Shown: positions 1 to 11,453, numbered from the stretch's first letter. The stretch: 64,000 bases of DNA from Haberlea rhodopensis (GCA_907163345.1 CAJQUN010000059.1:1758555-1822554), one strand, 5' to 3'. The notes: generated by a model from the sequence alone, not told the origin. Translations and numbers: made by a program.

Positions 1-1150
1 ATTTATTTCGTGTCAATTATCAAACAGTAACAAGGGGGTTTTAGGATGAATGATTATTACTAAGCAAATTCTATAATTAAACTAATTAACGAGATTAACT
101 AAGATGGTTTAAACTTATGAGAGTGAGGCGATTCTTGGTTTCCAGGTAACCGTACTTTTGGAAAATTATCTTTTAATCATCAAATTAAAACATTCGAATT
201 CTTTCAATTATCAATCGATTGGAAATTCAATTCCTACTCATCTTATTCGTAGTCAGAGAAAACAGCATTCAATTCAACCCTTACCAAATCTCTAATCACC
301 ACTACAGCCGTTAATGATTAAATCAATTATAGTTTTCAAAACTAATGAGTTCGACAAATCTAATCAATAAAAACTACAGCCGTTAGAATTGATTACTCAA
401 TCGCTTCTCCTAAGAATTCAATAACACCTACAGCCGGTTAATTATTAATCTTAGTTGTTTCTTAACAAACTATCGATTATGCAATTGAATATTAGGTGAT
501 CGGTCTAATACACAAACACAACAATCATGGAATTCGAAATCTGAGAAACAAATTGAAATCAAAATTTAATTCAACAATCAAACCGAATTCTCATAAAAGA
601 TTCAAATCCAAAAGTAGGTATCCCTTCAACCAAGAATCGAAGGGTTTTAGCCTAGCATAATTGAATCTAAAATCAACAACATATTATTCGAAAACATTAA
701 AATAACAAAGGAAAAGAAATTACTAAGAATAGTCACGATTCCGGCTTGTCGATTCTGTCCTCGTTCTTCAAGCGTTCTTCACGAAAAGTCAAAGAAGAAA
801 TATCTAAAATCTCAAAAAATATTCTAAGGTAGAAATTATGCTTAATATGAGGTAAAAATCGTGTATATGAGGTATGGAGGCTGATGGAGTAGGGTAAATT
901 CCATATGGGAAGGAAAGAAATCAAGTTTTTACACTTTCCAAAAGTCTTCTGGCGTAAATACGCGTATAATGGCGTAGCTACGCCTACACATGCCGTAGCG
1001 TTGGCGTAATTACGCCTAATAATGGCGTAATTACGCCTGTCATCGATTTTTCTGGCAAGTTTCGTATTTTGGCCGTAACTTTCTCGTCCGAACTCCGAAT
1101 TCGACGAGTCAGCTGTCCACGCGAAGATAACTCAAAGTTCTACAACTTTT
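1..1150 (-). repeat. Inverted, diverged LTR fragment (Athila/Tat-like)
   Basis: Read on the minus strand, positions 880-1150 match the U3 part of the LTR that follows on the plus strand (1354-1630), including the GGCGTA..TACGCC palindromes at 951-964, 971-984, 1003-1016 and 1024-1037. Farther left, 1-880 keeps only loose similarity to the R/U5 part of that LTR (for example the words around the gaagaacg tract and a ttaggagaag-like U5 stretch), so it is a related but older LTR type rather than a recent copy. The start of this LTR is missing at the join at 1150/1151. No coding potential seen. Confidence 0.75.
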
Positions 1151-2604
1151 ATTTTGATGGATAAATTGATACATTTGCTACCTAATCGTATATTTGTGTA
1201 AATGTAGGGAAAGGTAAAGAAATCAAGCTAAAATGATGAAAGAAGCAATAAAGTTGAAGAAAAGAGGAAAAAACCAGAATCCAAGACACATGTTGCTCCT
1301 TTCTCCTCAAATTTCTATTTGTTCGAGCCATGTTTTGGAAATGTGTTCCATAGAAAAGTTGTAGAACTTTGAGTTATCTTCGCGTGGACAGCTGATTCAT
1401 CGAATTCGGAGTTCAGACGAGAAAGTTACGGCCAAAATACGAAACTTGCCAGAAAAATCGATGACAGGCGTAATTACGCCATTATTAGGCGTAATTACGC
1501 CAACGCTACGGCATGTGTAGGCGTTGCTACGCCATTCTACGCGTATTTACGCCAGAAGACTTTTGGAAAGTGTAAAAACTTGATTTCTTTCCTTCCCACA
1601 TGGATTCTAACCTACTCCATCAGCCTCCCTATACATATATGGACGAAAATCAGACTAAAAACCATCTAGATAGTTAGGGTAGAATAATTTTAGACTAGTT
1701 TTATATTTTCTTTTCAATTTTGTTGAAGAACGGCTACGAAGATCGAAGCGAAGGCGGGATTGACACCTCGACGAGCGGAGATCGGATTAGTTTTCTTTCC
1801 CTTGTTTTTATTTATAGTTTTGTTTTAAATATGTGTAGCTAGTCTTAATTCTTGGTTGAGGAAGACAAAACCTTGGATTTATTTATCTTGGGGAGATTCA
1901 TACGCTTTTGTTTATTGTTTATCGATTTTATTGAATTCAAGAGTTTTTCTGATTTTGTTTATATGATTGATGCTTGTTTATTGGATTGACAACCTAGTAA
2001 CTTGCATATAATCTATTGCTAATTGGATATCAAATAAGAGATTGTTTGAGTAATCTAGTTGAAGAAGCAACTAAGATCGATAATTGCCTGCTGTTGGTGT
2101 TATTAAATTCTTAGGAAAACCATTGACTAAATTATATAAACCGCTTGTGTTTATGTTGTTTAGATTCATCGCTCACTAGTTTTGAATGATGTCATGATTT
2201 TAATCTTGAATATGCATATAGAGATTGATTGATTGGTGAAAGTTAAATTAGAATGCTTGGACTAATTGACTATGAATAAGGTGAGGGGGGGATTAGATTT
2301 CCAATTGATGAATATTCAAGTAAAATTGAGTCTTTTGTGAATCGATGAAATAGATGATAATTCCAAGGAAGAGTCGACCGATACCAAGAATCGCTTTCAT
2401 TAGTTTAATCTTTAATTTAATTTAAGTAGTATAATTCAATCACTCACAACCCCATCTTTAATTTATTGTTTTGTTTTGATTTTCATTAACACAAGAATTC
2501 ACACCTCCTCGTGGGATCGATCACTACTCACACTACTACATTATTGTTATCAATCTTGAGGATTGAGTGGGGTTAATTTGGGCGTACACGATAAGCGCAC
2601 ACCA
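1151..2604 (+). repeat. 5' LTR of element A (Athila/Tat-like), start truncated
   Basis: The sequence is collinear with the full LTR at 6158-7698 but lacks its first ~55 bp. It ends in CACACCA followed five bases later by a tRNA-Asp primer site. U3 carries four GGCGTA-type palindromes (1467-1480, 1488-1501, 1520-1533, 1540-1553). A TATA-like tract (TATACATATATGG) lies near 1631. The LTR is joined head-to-head with an inverted LTR piece on its left. Confidence 0.85.
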
Positions 2605-2609
2605 AATTT

Positions 2610-2627
2610 TGGCGTCGTTGCCGGGGA
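2610..2627 (+). other. Primer binding site, tRNA-Asp type (element A)
   Basis: TGGCGTCGTTGCCGGGGA matches the complement of the 3' end of plant tRNA-Asp with one substitution (T for C at position 6). It lies five bases after the LTR end. Asp priming is usual in Athila/Tat-lineage Ty3/gypsy elements. Confidence 0.85.
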
Positions 2628-2741
2628 TAATATTAATTTGTGTTAATATTTTCTGTTTTGTTTCTTTCTCTTTCTTTCCCCCCACCGCTACTCTTGTTTG
2701 TTCGTGCTTACAGGTTGATTTCTTAACAATCGGATCTTATA

Positions 2742-3632
2742 ATGGAGGACTATAGGCGACTAGACGAATTGGAGTATCTTGTGCACCAACTTGGCGTAGG
2801 GAGTGGACAAAGTGCATACAACTCAAGTTGGAGTGATCATCACAATCTCAACTATGACAATCAATGGATGAGCCCACCTCCACCTTACATGCAGTCCTAT
2901 CTACCGCCATACATACCACAATATTCGCCATGGCCGCAACAACCTCAATACCATACCCCTTGGTGAGTCTTTAGAGTATCTTGTTTCAACACTTAATGAT
3001 AGTACTTTGCAATTTCAACAGGAATTCAGGGCTAGCACTCAGAATTTGGGTAACCAAATGGAGCAACTAATACGATCGGCCGATCGGATAGCAGCACAAA
3101 AGGAGACCATGATTGCATTCGAATCATGGAGTGATGAAGAAGAGGAGACTATGGAGAAGGTGGTACTGATGTCACCTGAGCTAGAAGAGGAGACACATGT
3201 GCCAATAGAAGAAAAGGAGCTTGTACATCCTACAACTCCGCAAGGTATGTTTCCCACTGAGAGCTATGTTGAATACTTAGATGAATCATGTGTTGTGGCA
3301 GAGGAGTCGGCGATCGAGTACTGTGATGAAATGGATTCTTGGGACTATTTTTTTGAAGACAACAACACCTTGGACAGTGGCAAAGAGGTAGAAACTCCAG
3401 AAACGATGGTACTGAGGCCATCAATACTTGAACAACAAACAGAGATCGAGGTGGATAACAAGGAATCTCACCAGAATGAGATTCCCAAAAGCGAGCATCA
3501 GGGACAACAAGTTAAAGGATGCCATGAGGTAGATCTTGATCGACCTCAACTGACTTCTTTGGAGGAAGGCGACATAGTGAAAAGACAAAAACCCTCCAAG
3601 AGGTGCAAGGCGAATAGGCATCGCCTTAAGCG
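2742..3632 (+). pseudogene. gag-like ORF of element A, frameshifted and lacking protease
   Basis: It begins with MEDYRRLDELEYLVHQLG, almost identical to the ORF at 7840. The first 74 codons are open, then one extra T near 2959 (relative to 8060) shifts the frame into a TGA. The gag-like reading continues in another frame from about 2968 (FQQEFRASTQNLGNQ), followed by an acidic Glu-rich stretch. Compared with element B, the retropepsin segment is absent: the reading jumps from the acidic region to the shared C-terminal tail (SKRCKANRHRL). The frame then runs on without stop to 3924, but beyond about 3632 this is noncoding in B. A broken, internally deleted copy. Confidence 0.8.
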
Positions 3633-3692
3633 AGAGAACTGGCGTCGGGCCACCGACGTTAAACAGAGGCGCTGCTTGGGAGGCAACCCAAG
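3607..3692 (+). promoter_or_regulatory. Three consecutive stem-loops after the gag ORF (element A)
   Basis: Three perfect 6-bp stems follow each other: AAGGCG/CGCCTT (3607-3612 with 3622-3627), CGTCGG/CCGACG around loop GCCA (3643-3658), and CTTGGG/CCCAAG around loop AGGCAA (3675-3692). The same cluster occurs in element B at 9235-9321. The stems are seen directly; a role in the element RNA (translation, packaging or 3' processing) is inference. Confidence 0.6.
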
Positions 3693-5040
3693 GGGAGTTA
3701 GTTTCCTTTCTCCCTTTTATTTTTTTTTTTTTTTTGCTTTAGTAGTTAGATTCTCTTTTCTTGTATTTTTGTCTTACATTGGGGACAATGTAAGATTTAA
3801 GTATGGGGGAGGGATTAGTGTGTGTTATTGCTTTTCTATTACAAAAATACAAAAAAATCGAAAATTTGAAAATTTTGAGCTCATAGTTAGGAATGAACAC
3901 ATGCTTAGATTCACTAGCCCATGATGAAACCTAATTGATATCATGCATGCTTTTGAACATAGGTGAATTGTTAACCTTGGAACACTTTGAACTCTAATGC
4001 AAAGTTTACTTTAACTTAGTAGTTGAATATTTTGAGCACATTATTGTCATGGCTTGTGAAGTGTGCATAGCTTAGTGAAGATTGTGTAAATTTTGTGATA
4101 GTCTTAAGAAGTCTCTAATACATGCTAGAACTTAACTACATGCTCTTTGAGGCGTATGTCTAGACTACTTGCAAACATGAAAGTGATATAGGCAATCTTT
4201 GATGCGTTTGAGCCTTTCAAGCCTACAATGTAAATAAAATCAATCTCTAGTACCATTTTTTAGCCTTAATATAAAAGAATGGTAGTATGCTAAGCATACT
4301 CCCCCATTCAACATTCCTTGACTAGCTTATCATCCTACCCTTTTAGCCTAAATATGATTTCAATCCATACCTTTTAAGGGAGTATGATGTATTTCATTCA
4401 AATGCACTTGGGAATCATTGAAGTATATTTGTGAACTTTATTGTCAAAAGAATGAAATACATGAACGAAAAGGAATGCCTTGAGGAATTTGAGAAAAATA
4501 TGACTCCAAGGGGAGCCAAGGCACAAAAGAAGAAAAGTGTTAAAATAAACCTTGTGAAAAAGAACAAAGTTGAAAAATTCATGCAAGAAGAGAAGCTTTT
4601 AGTGTGCATATCATCATACTCTCTTGTTTGATATATCTTTTTCCTTTCTTTCATAAGCCAATACCTAGGCCAAGCTACAAGCTAATAAAGACCTACTTGA
4701 TTCGTGTTTGAAAAGTGGCTAAGATAGTGGAGAATGGTGTGCAAGTGAGCTTATACTTGTGTTAGTGTATGACTTGAACTATTGTGGATTTGCATCTTTT
4801 GGATCTATAATTGCATATGACACTTGTTTATGACCACACACACACATTCACTGCTTTGTTGAGTATGAAATGTTTTGGGATTGAACTTGTTCCACTGTTA
4901 ACTTTTCACCGCCTTTCATTACTATGCATGTTTATAATTGTTGAGGCTTTAAAGTGGGGATAAGTTAATTTGTTATGAATCAATGAGCCAAGCAAAAAAA
5001 ATATTGTAGTTTTGTCTGATTAACTCGAGGTCGAGTAAAG
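3693..5040 (+). other. Noncoding 3' internal region of element A
   Basis: No conserved reading frame. It begins with a poly-T tract (~3719-3735) and is closely matched by 9322-10670 in element B. No RT, RNase H or integrase is present, so the element depends on an autonomous partner. Just before the polypurine tract is a short dyad, ACTCGA/TCGAGT at 5023-5036. Confidence 0.75.
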
Positions 5041-5058
5041 TTTAAGTATGGGGGTATT
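5041..5058 (+). other. Polypurine tract region of element A
   Basis: A purine-rich stretch (aagtatggggg) lies directly before the TGATGTGAC start of the following LTR. It matches 6141-6157 and, less purine-rich, 10669-10685. It would prime plus-strand synthesis. Confidence 0.7.
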
Positions 5059-5822
5059 TGATGTGACTAGAAATAGACACATCTATTGCGCTTAATTATC
5101 TATGATTTGGTATATTTTGATTGATAAATTGATACATATGCTACCTAATCGTATATTTGTGTAAATGTAGGGAAATGTGAAGAAATCAAGCTAAAATGAT
5201 GAAAGAATGACTAAAGTTGAAGAAAAGAGGAAAAAACCAGAATCCAAGACACATGTTGCTCCTTTCTCCTCAAATTTCTATATGTTCGAGCTATGTTTTG
5301 GAAATGTGGTCCATATAAAAGTTGTAGAACTTTGAGTTATCTTCGCGTGGACAGCTGATTCATCAAATTCGGAGTTCGTACGAGAAAGTTACGGCCAAAA
5401 TACGAAACTCGCCAGAACAATGGAAAATCAGGCGTAAAGACGCCATTTCAGGCGTACCTACGCCAGTGCTACGGGAATTTAGGCGTAGTTACGCCATTTT
5501 AGGCGTAATTACGCCAATAGGATTTTGGAAAGTTAAAATTCTTGATTTCTTTCCTTCCCACATGGATTCTAACATATTCCATCAGCCTCCCTATACATAT
5601 ATGGACGAAAATCAGACCTTAGACCATCTAGATAGTTAGGGTAGAATAATTTTAGACTAGTTTTATATTTTCTTTTCAATTTTGTTGAAGAACGGCTACG
5701 AAGATCGAAGCGAAGGCGGGATTGACACCTCGACGAGCGGAGATCGGATTAGTTTTCTTTCCCTTGTTTTTATTTATAGTTTTGCTTTAATTATGTATAG
5801 CTAGTCTTAATTCTTGGTTGAG
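5059..5822 (+). repeat. Partial LTR (U3 plus likely R), cut at offset ~764
   Basis: It starts at TGATGTGACTAG and follows the LTR until TTCTTGGTTGAG, where it jumps to sequence from near the 3' end of the internal region. Palindromes lie at 5431-5444, 5451-5464, 5482-5495 and 5502-5515; their inter-site sequence differs from LTR1 and LTR4 and resembles 6158-7698. U5 is missing. Confidence 0.85.
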
Positions 5823-6157
5823 ATAGTGGAGAAGTGTGTGCAAGTGAGCTTATACTTGTGTTAGTGTATGACTTGAACTATTGTGGATTTGCTTCTATTG
5901 GATCTATAAATTGTACATGACACTTGTTTATGACCACACACACACGTTCACTACTTTGTTGGGTACGAATTGTTTAGGGATTGAACTTGTTCCATTATTA
6001 ACTTTTCACCGCCTTTCATTACTATGCATGTTTTAAATTGTTGAGGCATAAAAATGAGGACGATTTAGTTTGTTATGATGCTATGAGCCAAGCAAAAAAA
6101 TATTGTAGTTTTGTCTGATTTACTCGAGGTCGAGTAAAGTTTAAGTATGGGGGTGTT
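5823..6157 (+). repeat. Displaced 3' internal segment plus polypurine tract
   Basis: It matches 4722-5058 (starting at atagtggagaa) and ends in another aagtatggggg tract at 6143-6153. It sits between a truncated LTR and a full LTR, an order no single insertion gives; a chimeric join is required. Confidence 0.8.
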
Positions 6158-7698
6158 TGATGTGACTACAAATAGACACATCTATTGCGCTTAATTATCT
6201 ACGATTTGGTATATTTTGATGGATAAATTGATACATATGCTACCTAATCGTATATTTGTGTAAATGTAGGGAAAGGTGAAGAAATCAAGCTAAAATGATG
6301 AAAGAAGCAATAAAGTTGAAGAAAAGAGGAAAAAACCAGAATCCAAGACACATGTTGCTCCTTTCTCTTCAAATTTCTATATGTTCGAGCCATGTTTTGG
6401 ACATGTGTTCCATAGAAAAGTTGTAGAACTTTGAGTTATCTTCGCGTGGACAGCTGATTCATCGAATTCGGAGTTCGGACGAGAAAGTTACGGCCAAAAT
6501 ACGAAACTCGCCAGAAAAATTGATGACAGGCGTAATTACGCCATTTCAGGCGTACCTACGCCAGTGCTACGGGAATTTAGGCGTAGTTACGCCATTTTAG
6601 GCGTAATTACGCCAATAGAATTTTGGAAAGTTAAAATTCTTGATTTCTTTCCTTCCCACATGGATTCTAACCTACTCCGTCAACCTCCCAATACATATAT
6701 ACTCGAAATTCAGACATTTTAACCATCTAGATAGTTAGGGTAGAATAATTTTAGACTAGTTTTATATTTTCTTTTCAATTTTGTTGAAGAACGGCTACGA
6801 AGATCGAAGCGAAGGCGGGATTGAAACCTCGACGAGCGGAGATCGGATTAGTTTTCTTTCCCTTGTTTTTATTTATAGTTTTGCTTTAATTATGTATAGC
6901 TAGTCTTAATTCTTGGTTGAGGAAGACAAAACCTTGGATTTATTTATCTTGGGGAGATTCATACGCTTTTGTTTATCGATTTTATTGAATTCATTGTTTT
7001 TCTGATTTTGTTTATATGATTGATGTTTGTTTATTGGATTGACAACCTAGTAACTTGCATATAATCTATTGCTAATTGGATATCAAATAAGAGATTGTTT
7101 GAGTAATCTAGTTGAAGAAGCAACTAAGATCGATAATTGCCTGTTGTTGGTGTTATTAAATTCTTAGGAAAAACCATTGACTAAATTATATAAACCGCTT
7201 GTGTTTATGTTTGTTTAGATTCATCGCTCACTGGTTTTGAATGATGTCATGATTTTAATCTTGAATATGCATATAGAGATTGATTGATTGGTGAAAGTTA
7301 AATTAGAATGCTTGGACTAATTGACTATGAATAAGGTGGGGGAGGAATTAGATTTCCAATTGATGAATATTCAAGTAAAATTGAGTCTTTTGTGAATCGA
7401 TGAAATAGATGATAATTCCAAGGTAGAGTCGACCGATACCAAGAATCGCTTTCATTAGTTAATCTTTGTTTTTAATTTTAACTAGTATAATACAACCTCG
7501 CAACCCCATCATTTAATTTTAATTAGTATAATTCAACCTCACAACCCCATCCTTTACTATTCTTTTGTTTTGATTTTCATTAACACAAAGATTCACACCT
7601 CCTCGTGGGATCGATCCCTACTCACGCTACTACATTATTGTTATCAATCTTGAGGATTGAGTGGGGTTAATTTGGGCGTACACGATAAGCGCACACCA
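6158..7698 (+). repeat. 5' LTR of element B, complete (1541 bp)
   Basis: It runs from TGATGTGAC to GCACACCA with a tRNA-Asp primer site six bases after the end. Palindromes are at 6529-6542, 6549-6562, 6580-6593 and 6600-6613; the first matches the spacing context of LTR1 and LTR4, the other three that of 5059-5822, so the LTR is itself a mosaic. TATA-like tract near 6690. Confidence 0.9.
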
Positions 7699-7703
7699 AA
7701 TTT

Positions 7704-7721
7704 TGGCGCCGTTGCCGGGGA
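7704..7721 (+). other. Primer binding site, tRNA-Asp (element B)
   Basis: TGGCGCCGTTGCCGGGGA is the exact complement of the 3' end of plant tRNA-Asp including CCA, apart from its last base, and starts six bases after the LTR end. This is the clearest lineage marker for the family. Confidence 0.92.
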
Positions 7722-7839
7722 GGCGTTGTATATTTTTGTGTTAATATTTTCTGTTTTGTTTCTTTCTCTTTCTTTCCCCCCACCGCTACTCTTGTTTGTT
7801 CGTGCTTACAGGTTGATTTCTTAACAATCGGATCTTATA

Positions 7840-9258
7840 ATGGAGGACTATAGGCGACTAGACGAATTGGAGTATCTTGTGCACCAACTTGGCGTAGGGA
7901 GTGGACAAAGTGCATACAACTCAAGTTGGAGTGATCATCCCAATCTCAACTATGACAATCAATGGATGAGCCCACCTCCACCTTACATGCAGTCCTATCT
8001 ACCGCCATACATACCACAATATTCGCCATGGCCGCAACAACCTCAATACTATACCCCTGGTGAGTCTTTAGAGAATCTTGTTTTAACACTTAATGACAAT
8101 ACTTTGCAATTTCAACAGGAATTCAGGGCTAGCACCCAGAATTTGGGTAACCAAATCGAGCAACTTATTAAATCAGCCGATCAGATAGCAGCACAACCCA
8201 CCGACTTTATACCCTCCCGGACGATGGAGGCACCACGAGAGAACATGGTTGCAATCGCCTCAAGGAGTGACGAAGAGGTAGGAACCCCGGGGGAGGTGGT
8301 ACTGATGCCACCCAAGCTAGAAGAGGAGACACATGTGCCACTAGAAGAAGAGGAGCTTGAACATCATGCATCTCCACAAGGTATGTCTCCAACAACCCCC
8401 TATGTTGAATATGATCATGAACCCTTTGAAGAGAAAAAGGAACCGAAGATCGAATACTGTGATGAAATGGACATGTTTGACGATTTTTTCTCTGACGATG
8501 AGGAGAAGGAAACCCCTACAAAATGCACGGATCCTGGTATGTTCAATGTCCAATGCATGATTGGAAATAATAGAATTGATAAGGCCATGCTAGACTTAGG
8601 AGCAGCAATAAATGTTATGCCTTATGTTATGCCTTATTCAATCTACACCTCTTTAGACATAGGACCTCTTAAAAAATCTGAAATTGCTATTCAATTAGCA
8701 AACAGATCTACTGTGCATCCTAGGGGAATACTTGAGGACGTTCTAGTGAAAGTCGATAAATTGATCTTTCCTGCTGATTTCTACGTACTTGACATGGAAA
8801 ATGATGATAAAAGCAGCCCTATTCTGTTAGGGAGACCATTTTTGAAAACTTCCAAGTGCATAATAGATGTAAGTGGTGGTGCTTTTACTATGGAGTTTAA
8901 TGGTGAGGTAGCTAAGTTCAATACTCATGATCCCGTTCATCCTACTACTGATTATACTATTGGCATCACACATCACGTATCACTAGAAAAATCACATACT
9001 GTCACTGAGCATGAACATGGGGTAACTACTGATCGACATGTTGACGAAGGAGGTATGGGAGAAATTTTGACTGATACTTCATGTATTACTACTGCTTTAC
9101 CAAATTCTCCTTTTAAAAATCTCAATTTTGAATTGCACGTACCTGATGTTGAGCTTAAACTTCCTCCTGAACCTCACGATACATCAATAGAAAACGAGGG
9201 GATGCGAAAGGGGTTGAGGACCTCCAAGAGGTGCAAGGCGAATAGGCATCGCCTTTAA
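7840..9258 (+). CDS. gag-protease ORF of a non-autonomous Athila/Tat-like retroelement
   Basis: A 472-codon open frame, 119 bp after the primer site; the ATG is shared with element A. Residues 1-75 are Tyr/Pro/Gln-rich, residues 85-120 carry an Athila-gag-like segment (FRASTQNLGNQIEQL), and residues ~125-225 are acidic. From ~230 to 370 it reads as a retropepsin: MLDLGAAINVMPY is the active-site box in the form typical of Athila proteases (Asp-Leu-Gly-Ala), and ILLGRPFLKT is the second conserved box. A 4-residue duplication (VMPY, a 12-bp repeat at 8615-8638) sits directly after the active-site box. There is no zinc knuckle, RT, RNase H or integrase, so it could not replicate alone. Translation into virus-like particles is possible but unproven. 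Confidence 0.8.
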   Translation: MEDYRRLDELEYLVHQLGVGSGQSAYNSSWSDHPNLNYDNQWMSPPPPYMQSYLPPYIPQYSPWPQQPQYYTPGESLENLVLTLNDNTLQFQQEFRASTQNLGNQIEQLIKSADQIAAQPTDFIPSRTMEAPRENMVAIASRSDEEVGTPGEVVLMPPKLEEETHVPLEEEELEHHASPQGMSPTTPYVEYDHEPFEEKKEPKIEYCDEMDMFDDFFSDDEEKETPTKCTDPGMFNVQCMIGNNRIDKAMLDLGAAINVMPYVMPYSIYTSLDIGPLKKSEIAIQLANRSTVHPRGILEDVLVKVDKLIFPADFYVLDMENDDKSSPILLGRPFLKTSKCIIDVSGGAFTMEFNGEVAKFNTHDPVHPTTDYTIGITHHVSLEKSHTVTEHEHGVTTDRHVDEGGMGEILTDTSCITTALPNSPFKNLNFELHVPDVELKLPPEPHDTSIENEGMRKGLRTSKRCKANRHRL

Positions 9259-9321
9259 GCGAGAGGACTGGCGTCGGGCCACCGACGTTAAACAGAGGCG
9301 CTGCTTGGGAGGCAACCCAAG
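9235..9321 (+). promoter_or_regulatory. Three consecutive stem-loops at the ORF stop (element B)
   Basis: Same three perfect stems as in element A: AAGGCG/CGCCTT (9235-9240, 9250-9255), CGTCGG/CCGACG (9272-9287) and CTTGGG/CCCAAG (9304-9321). The stop codon (9256-9258) directly follows the first stem. The GGGAGGCAACCC core is, to my knowledge, common in plant Athila/Tat elements; its role is not established here. Confidence 0.6.
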
Positions 9322-10685
9322 GGGAGTTAGTTTCCTTTCTCCCTTTTTTTTTTTTTTTTTGCTTTAGTAGTTAGATTCTCTTTTCTTGTATTTTTGCCTT
9401 ACATTGAGGACAATGTAAGATTTAAGTATGGGGGAGGGATTAGTGGTGTGTTATTGATTTTTTATTACAAAAATTAAAAAAAAATCGAAAATTTTGAAAA
9501 TTTTGAGCTCAAGTTAATGAATGCATGCTTAGAATCACTAGCCCATGATGAAACCTAATATCATGCATGCTTTTGAACATAGGTGAATTGTTAACCTTGG
9601 AACACTTTGAACTCTAATGCAAAGTTTACTTTAACTTAGTAGTTGAATATTTTGAGCACATTATTGTCATGGCTTGTGAAGTGTGCATAGCTTAGTGAAG
9701 ATTGTGTGAACTTTGTAATAGTCTTAAGAAGTCTCTAATACATGCTAGAACTTAACTACATGCTCTTTGAGGCGTATGTCTAGACTACTTGCAAACATGA
9801 AAGTGATATAGGCAATCTTTGATGCGTTTGAGCCTTTCAAGCCTACCATGTAAATAAAATCAATCTCTAGTACCCTTTTTTGAGCTTTAATGTAAAAGAA
9901 TGGTAGTATGCTAAGCATACTAAAGACCCTCATTCAACATTCCTTGACTAGCTTATCATCCTACCCTTTTAGCCTAAATATGATTTCAATCCATACCTTT
10001 TAAGGGAGTATGATGTATTTCATTCAAATGCACTTGGGAATCATTGAAGTATATTTGTGAACTTTATTGTCAAAAGAATGAAATACATGAAAGAAAAGGA
10101 ATGCCTTGAGGAAATAGATAAAAAATATGACTCCAAGGGGATCCAAGGCATAAAAGAAGAAAAAAAATGTTGAAATAAGCCTTGAAAAATGAACAAGGTT
10201 TGAAAAATTCATGCAAGAAAAGAAGTTTTAGTGTGTATTTCATCATACTCTCTTGTTTGAATATCCTTACCCTTTCTTTCATAAGCCAATACCTAGGCCA
10301 AGCTACAAACTAATAAAGACCTACTTGATTTGTGTTTGCAAAGTGGCTAAGATAGTGGAGAAGAGTGTGCAAGTGAGCTTATACTTGTGTTAGTGTATGA
10401 CTTGAACTATTATGGCTTTGCATATTTTGGATCTATAATTTGTACATGACACTTGTTTATGACCACACACACACGTTCACTACTTTGTTGGGTACGAATT
10501 GTTTAGGGATTGAACTTGTTCCATTATTAACTTTTCACCGCCTTTCATTACTATGCGTGTTTAAAATTGTTGAGGCATAAAAGTGAGAACAAGTTAGTTT
10601 GTTATGAACCTATGAGCCAAAGTAAAAAGATTATAGTTTTGTCTGATTTACTCGAGGTCGAGTAAAGTTTGAGTATGGGAGTATT
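9322..10685 (+). other. Noncoding 3' internal region of element B with polypurine tract
   Basis: Collinear with 3693-5058. It contains a poly-T tract (~9343-9360), the ACTCGA/TCGAGT dyad near 10651-10664 and a degenerate polypurine tract (gagtatgggag) just before the next LTR. No supported reading frame. Confidence 0.75.
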
Positions 10686-11453
10686 TGATGTGACTAGAAA
10701 TAGACACATCTATTGCGCTTAATTGTCTACGATTTGGTATATTTTGATGGATAAATAGATATATGTACTACCTAATCGTATATTTGTCTAAATGTAGGAA
10801 AAGGTGAAGAAATCAAGCTAAAATGATGAAAGAAGGAGTAAAGTTGAAGAAAAGAAGAAAAAACCAGAATCCAAGACACATGTTGCTCATTTCTCCTCAA
10901 ATTTCTATATGTTCGAGCCATGTTTTGGAAATGTGGTCCATAGAAAAGTTGTAGAACTTTGAGTTATCTTCGCGTGGACAACTGATTCATCGAATTCGGA
11001 GTTCGGACGAGAAAGTTACGGCCAAAATACGAAACTCGCCAGAAAAATTGATGACAGGCGTAATTACGCCATTATTAGGCGTAATTACGCCAACGCTACG
11101 GCATGTGTAGGCGTAGCTACGCCATTCTACGCGTATTTACGCCAGAAGAGTTTTGGAAAGTGTAAAAGCTTGATTTCTTTCCTTCCCACATGGATTCTAA
11201 CCTACTCCATCAGCCTCCCTATACATATATGGACGAAAATCAGACCTTTAAACATCTAGATAGTTAGGGTAGAATAATTTTAGACTAGTTTTATATTTTC
11301 TTTTCAATTTTATTGAAAAACGGTTACGAAGATCGAAGCGAAGGCGGGATTGACACCTCGACGAGCGGAGATCGGATTAGTTTTCTTTCCCTTGTTTTTA
11401 TTTATAGTTTTGTTTTAATTATGTATAGCTAGTCTTAATTCTTGGTTGAGGAA
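10686..11453 (+). repeat. Partial 3' LTR of element B, cut at offset ~767
   Basis: It starts TGATGTGACTAG. Palindromes at 11057-11070, 11078-11091, 11110-11123 and 11130-11143 have the LTR1-type arrangement, not that of the 5' LTR of the same element. It stops after TTCTTGGTTGAGG, practically the same LTR position at which the 5059 copy stops. Confidence 0.85.

Noticed and set aside
3633..3924. Extension of the element A gag frame past the shared C-terminus
   Set aside because: The matching region in element B is noncoding; the extension reads through hairpins and a poly-T tract.
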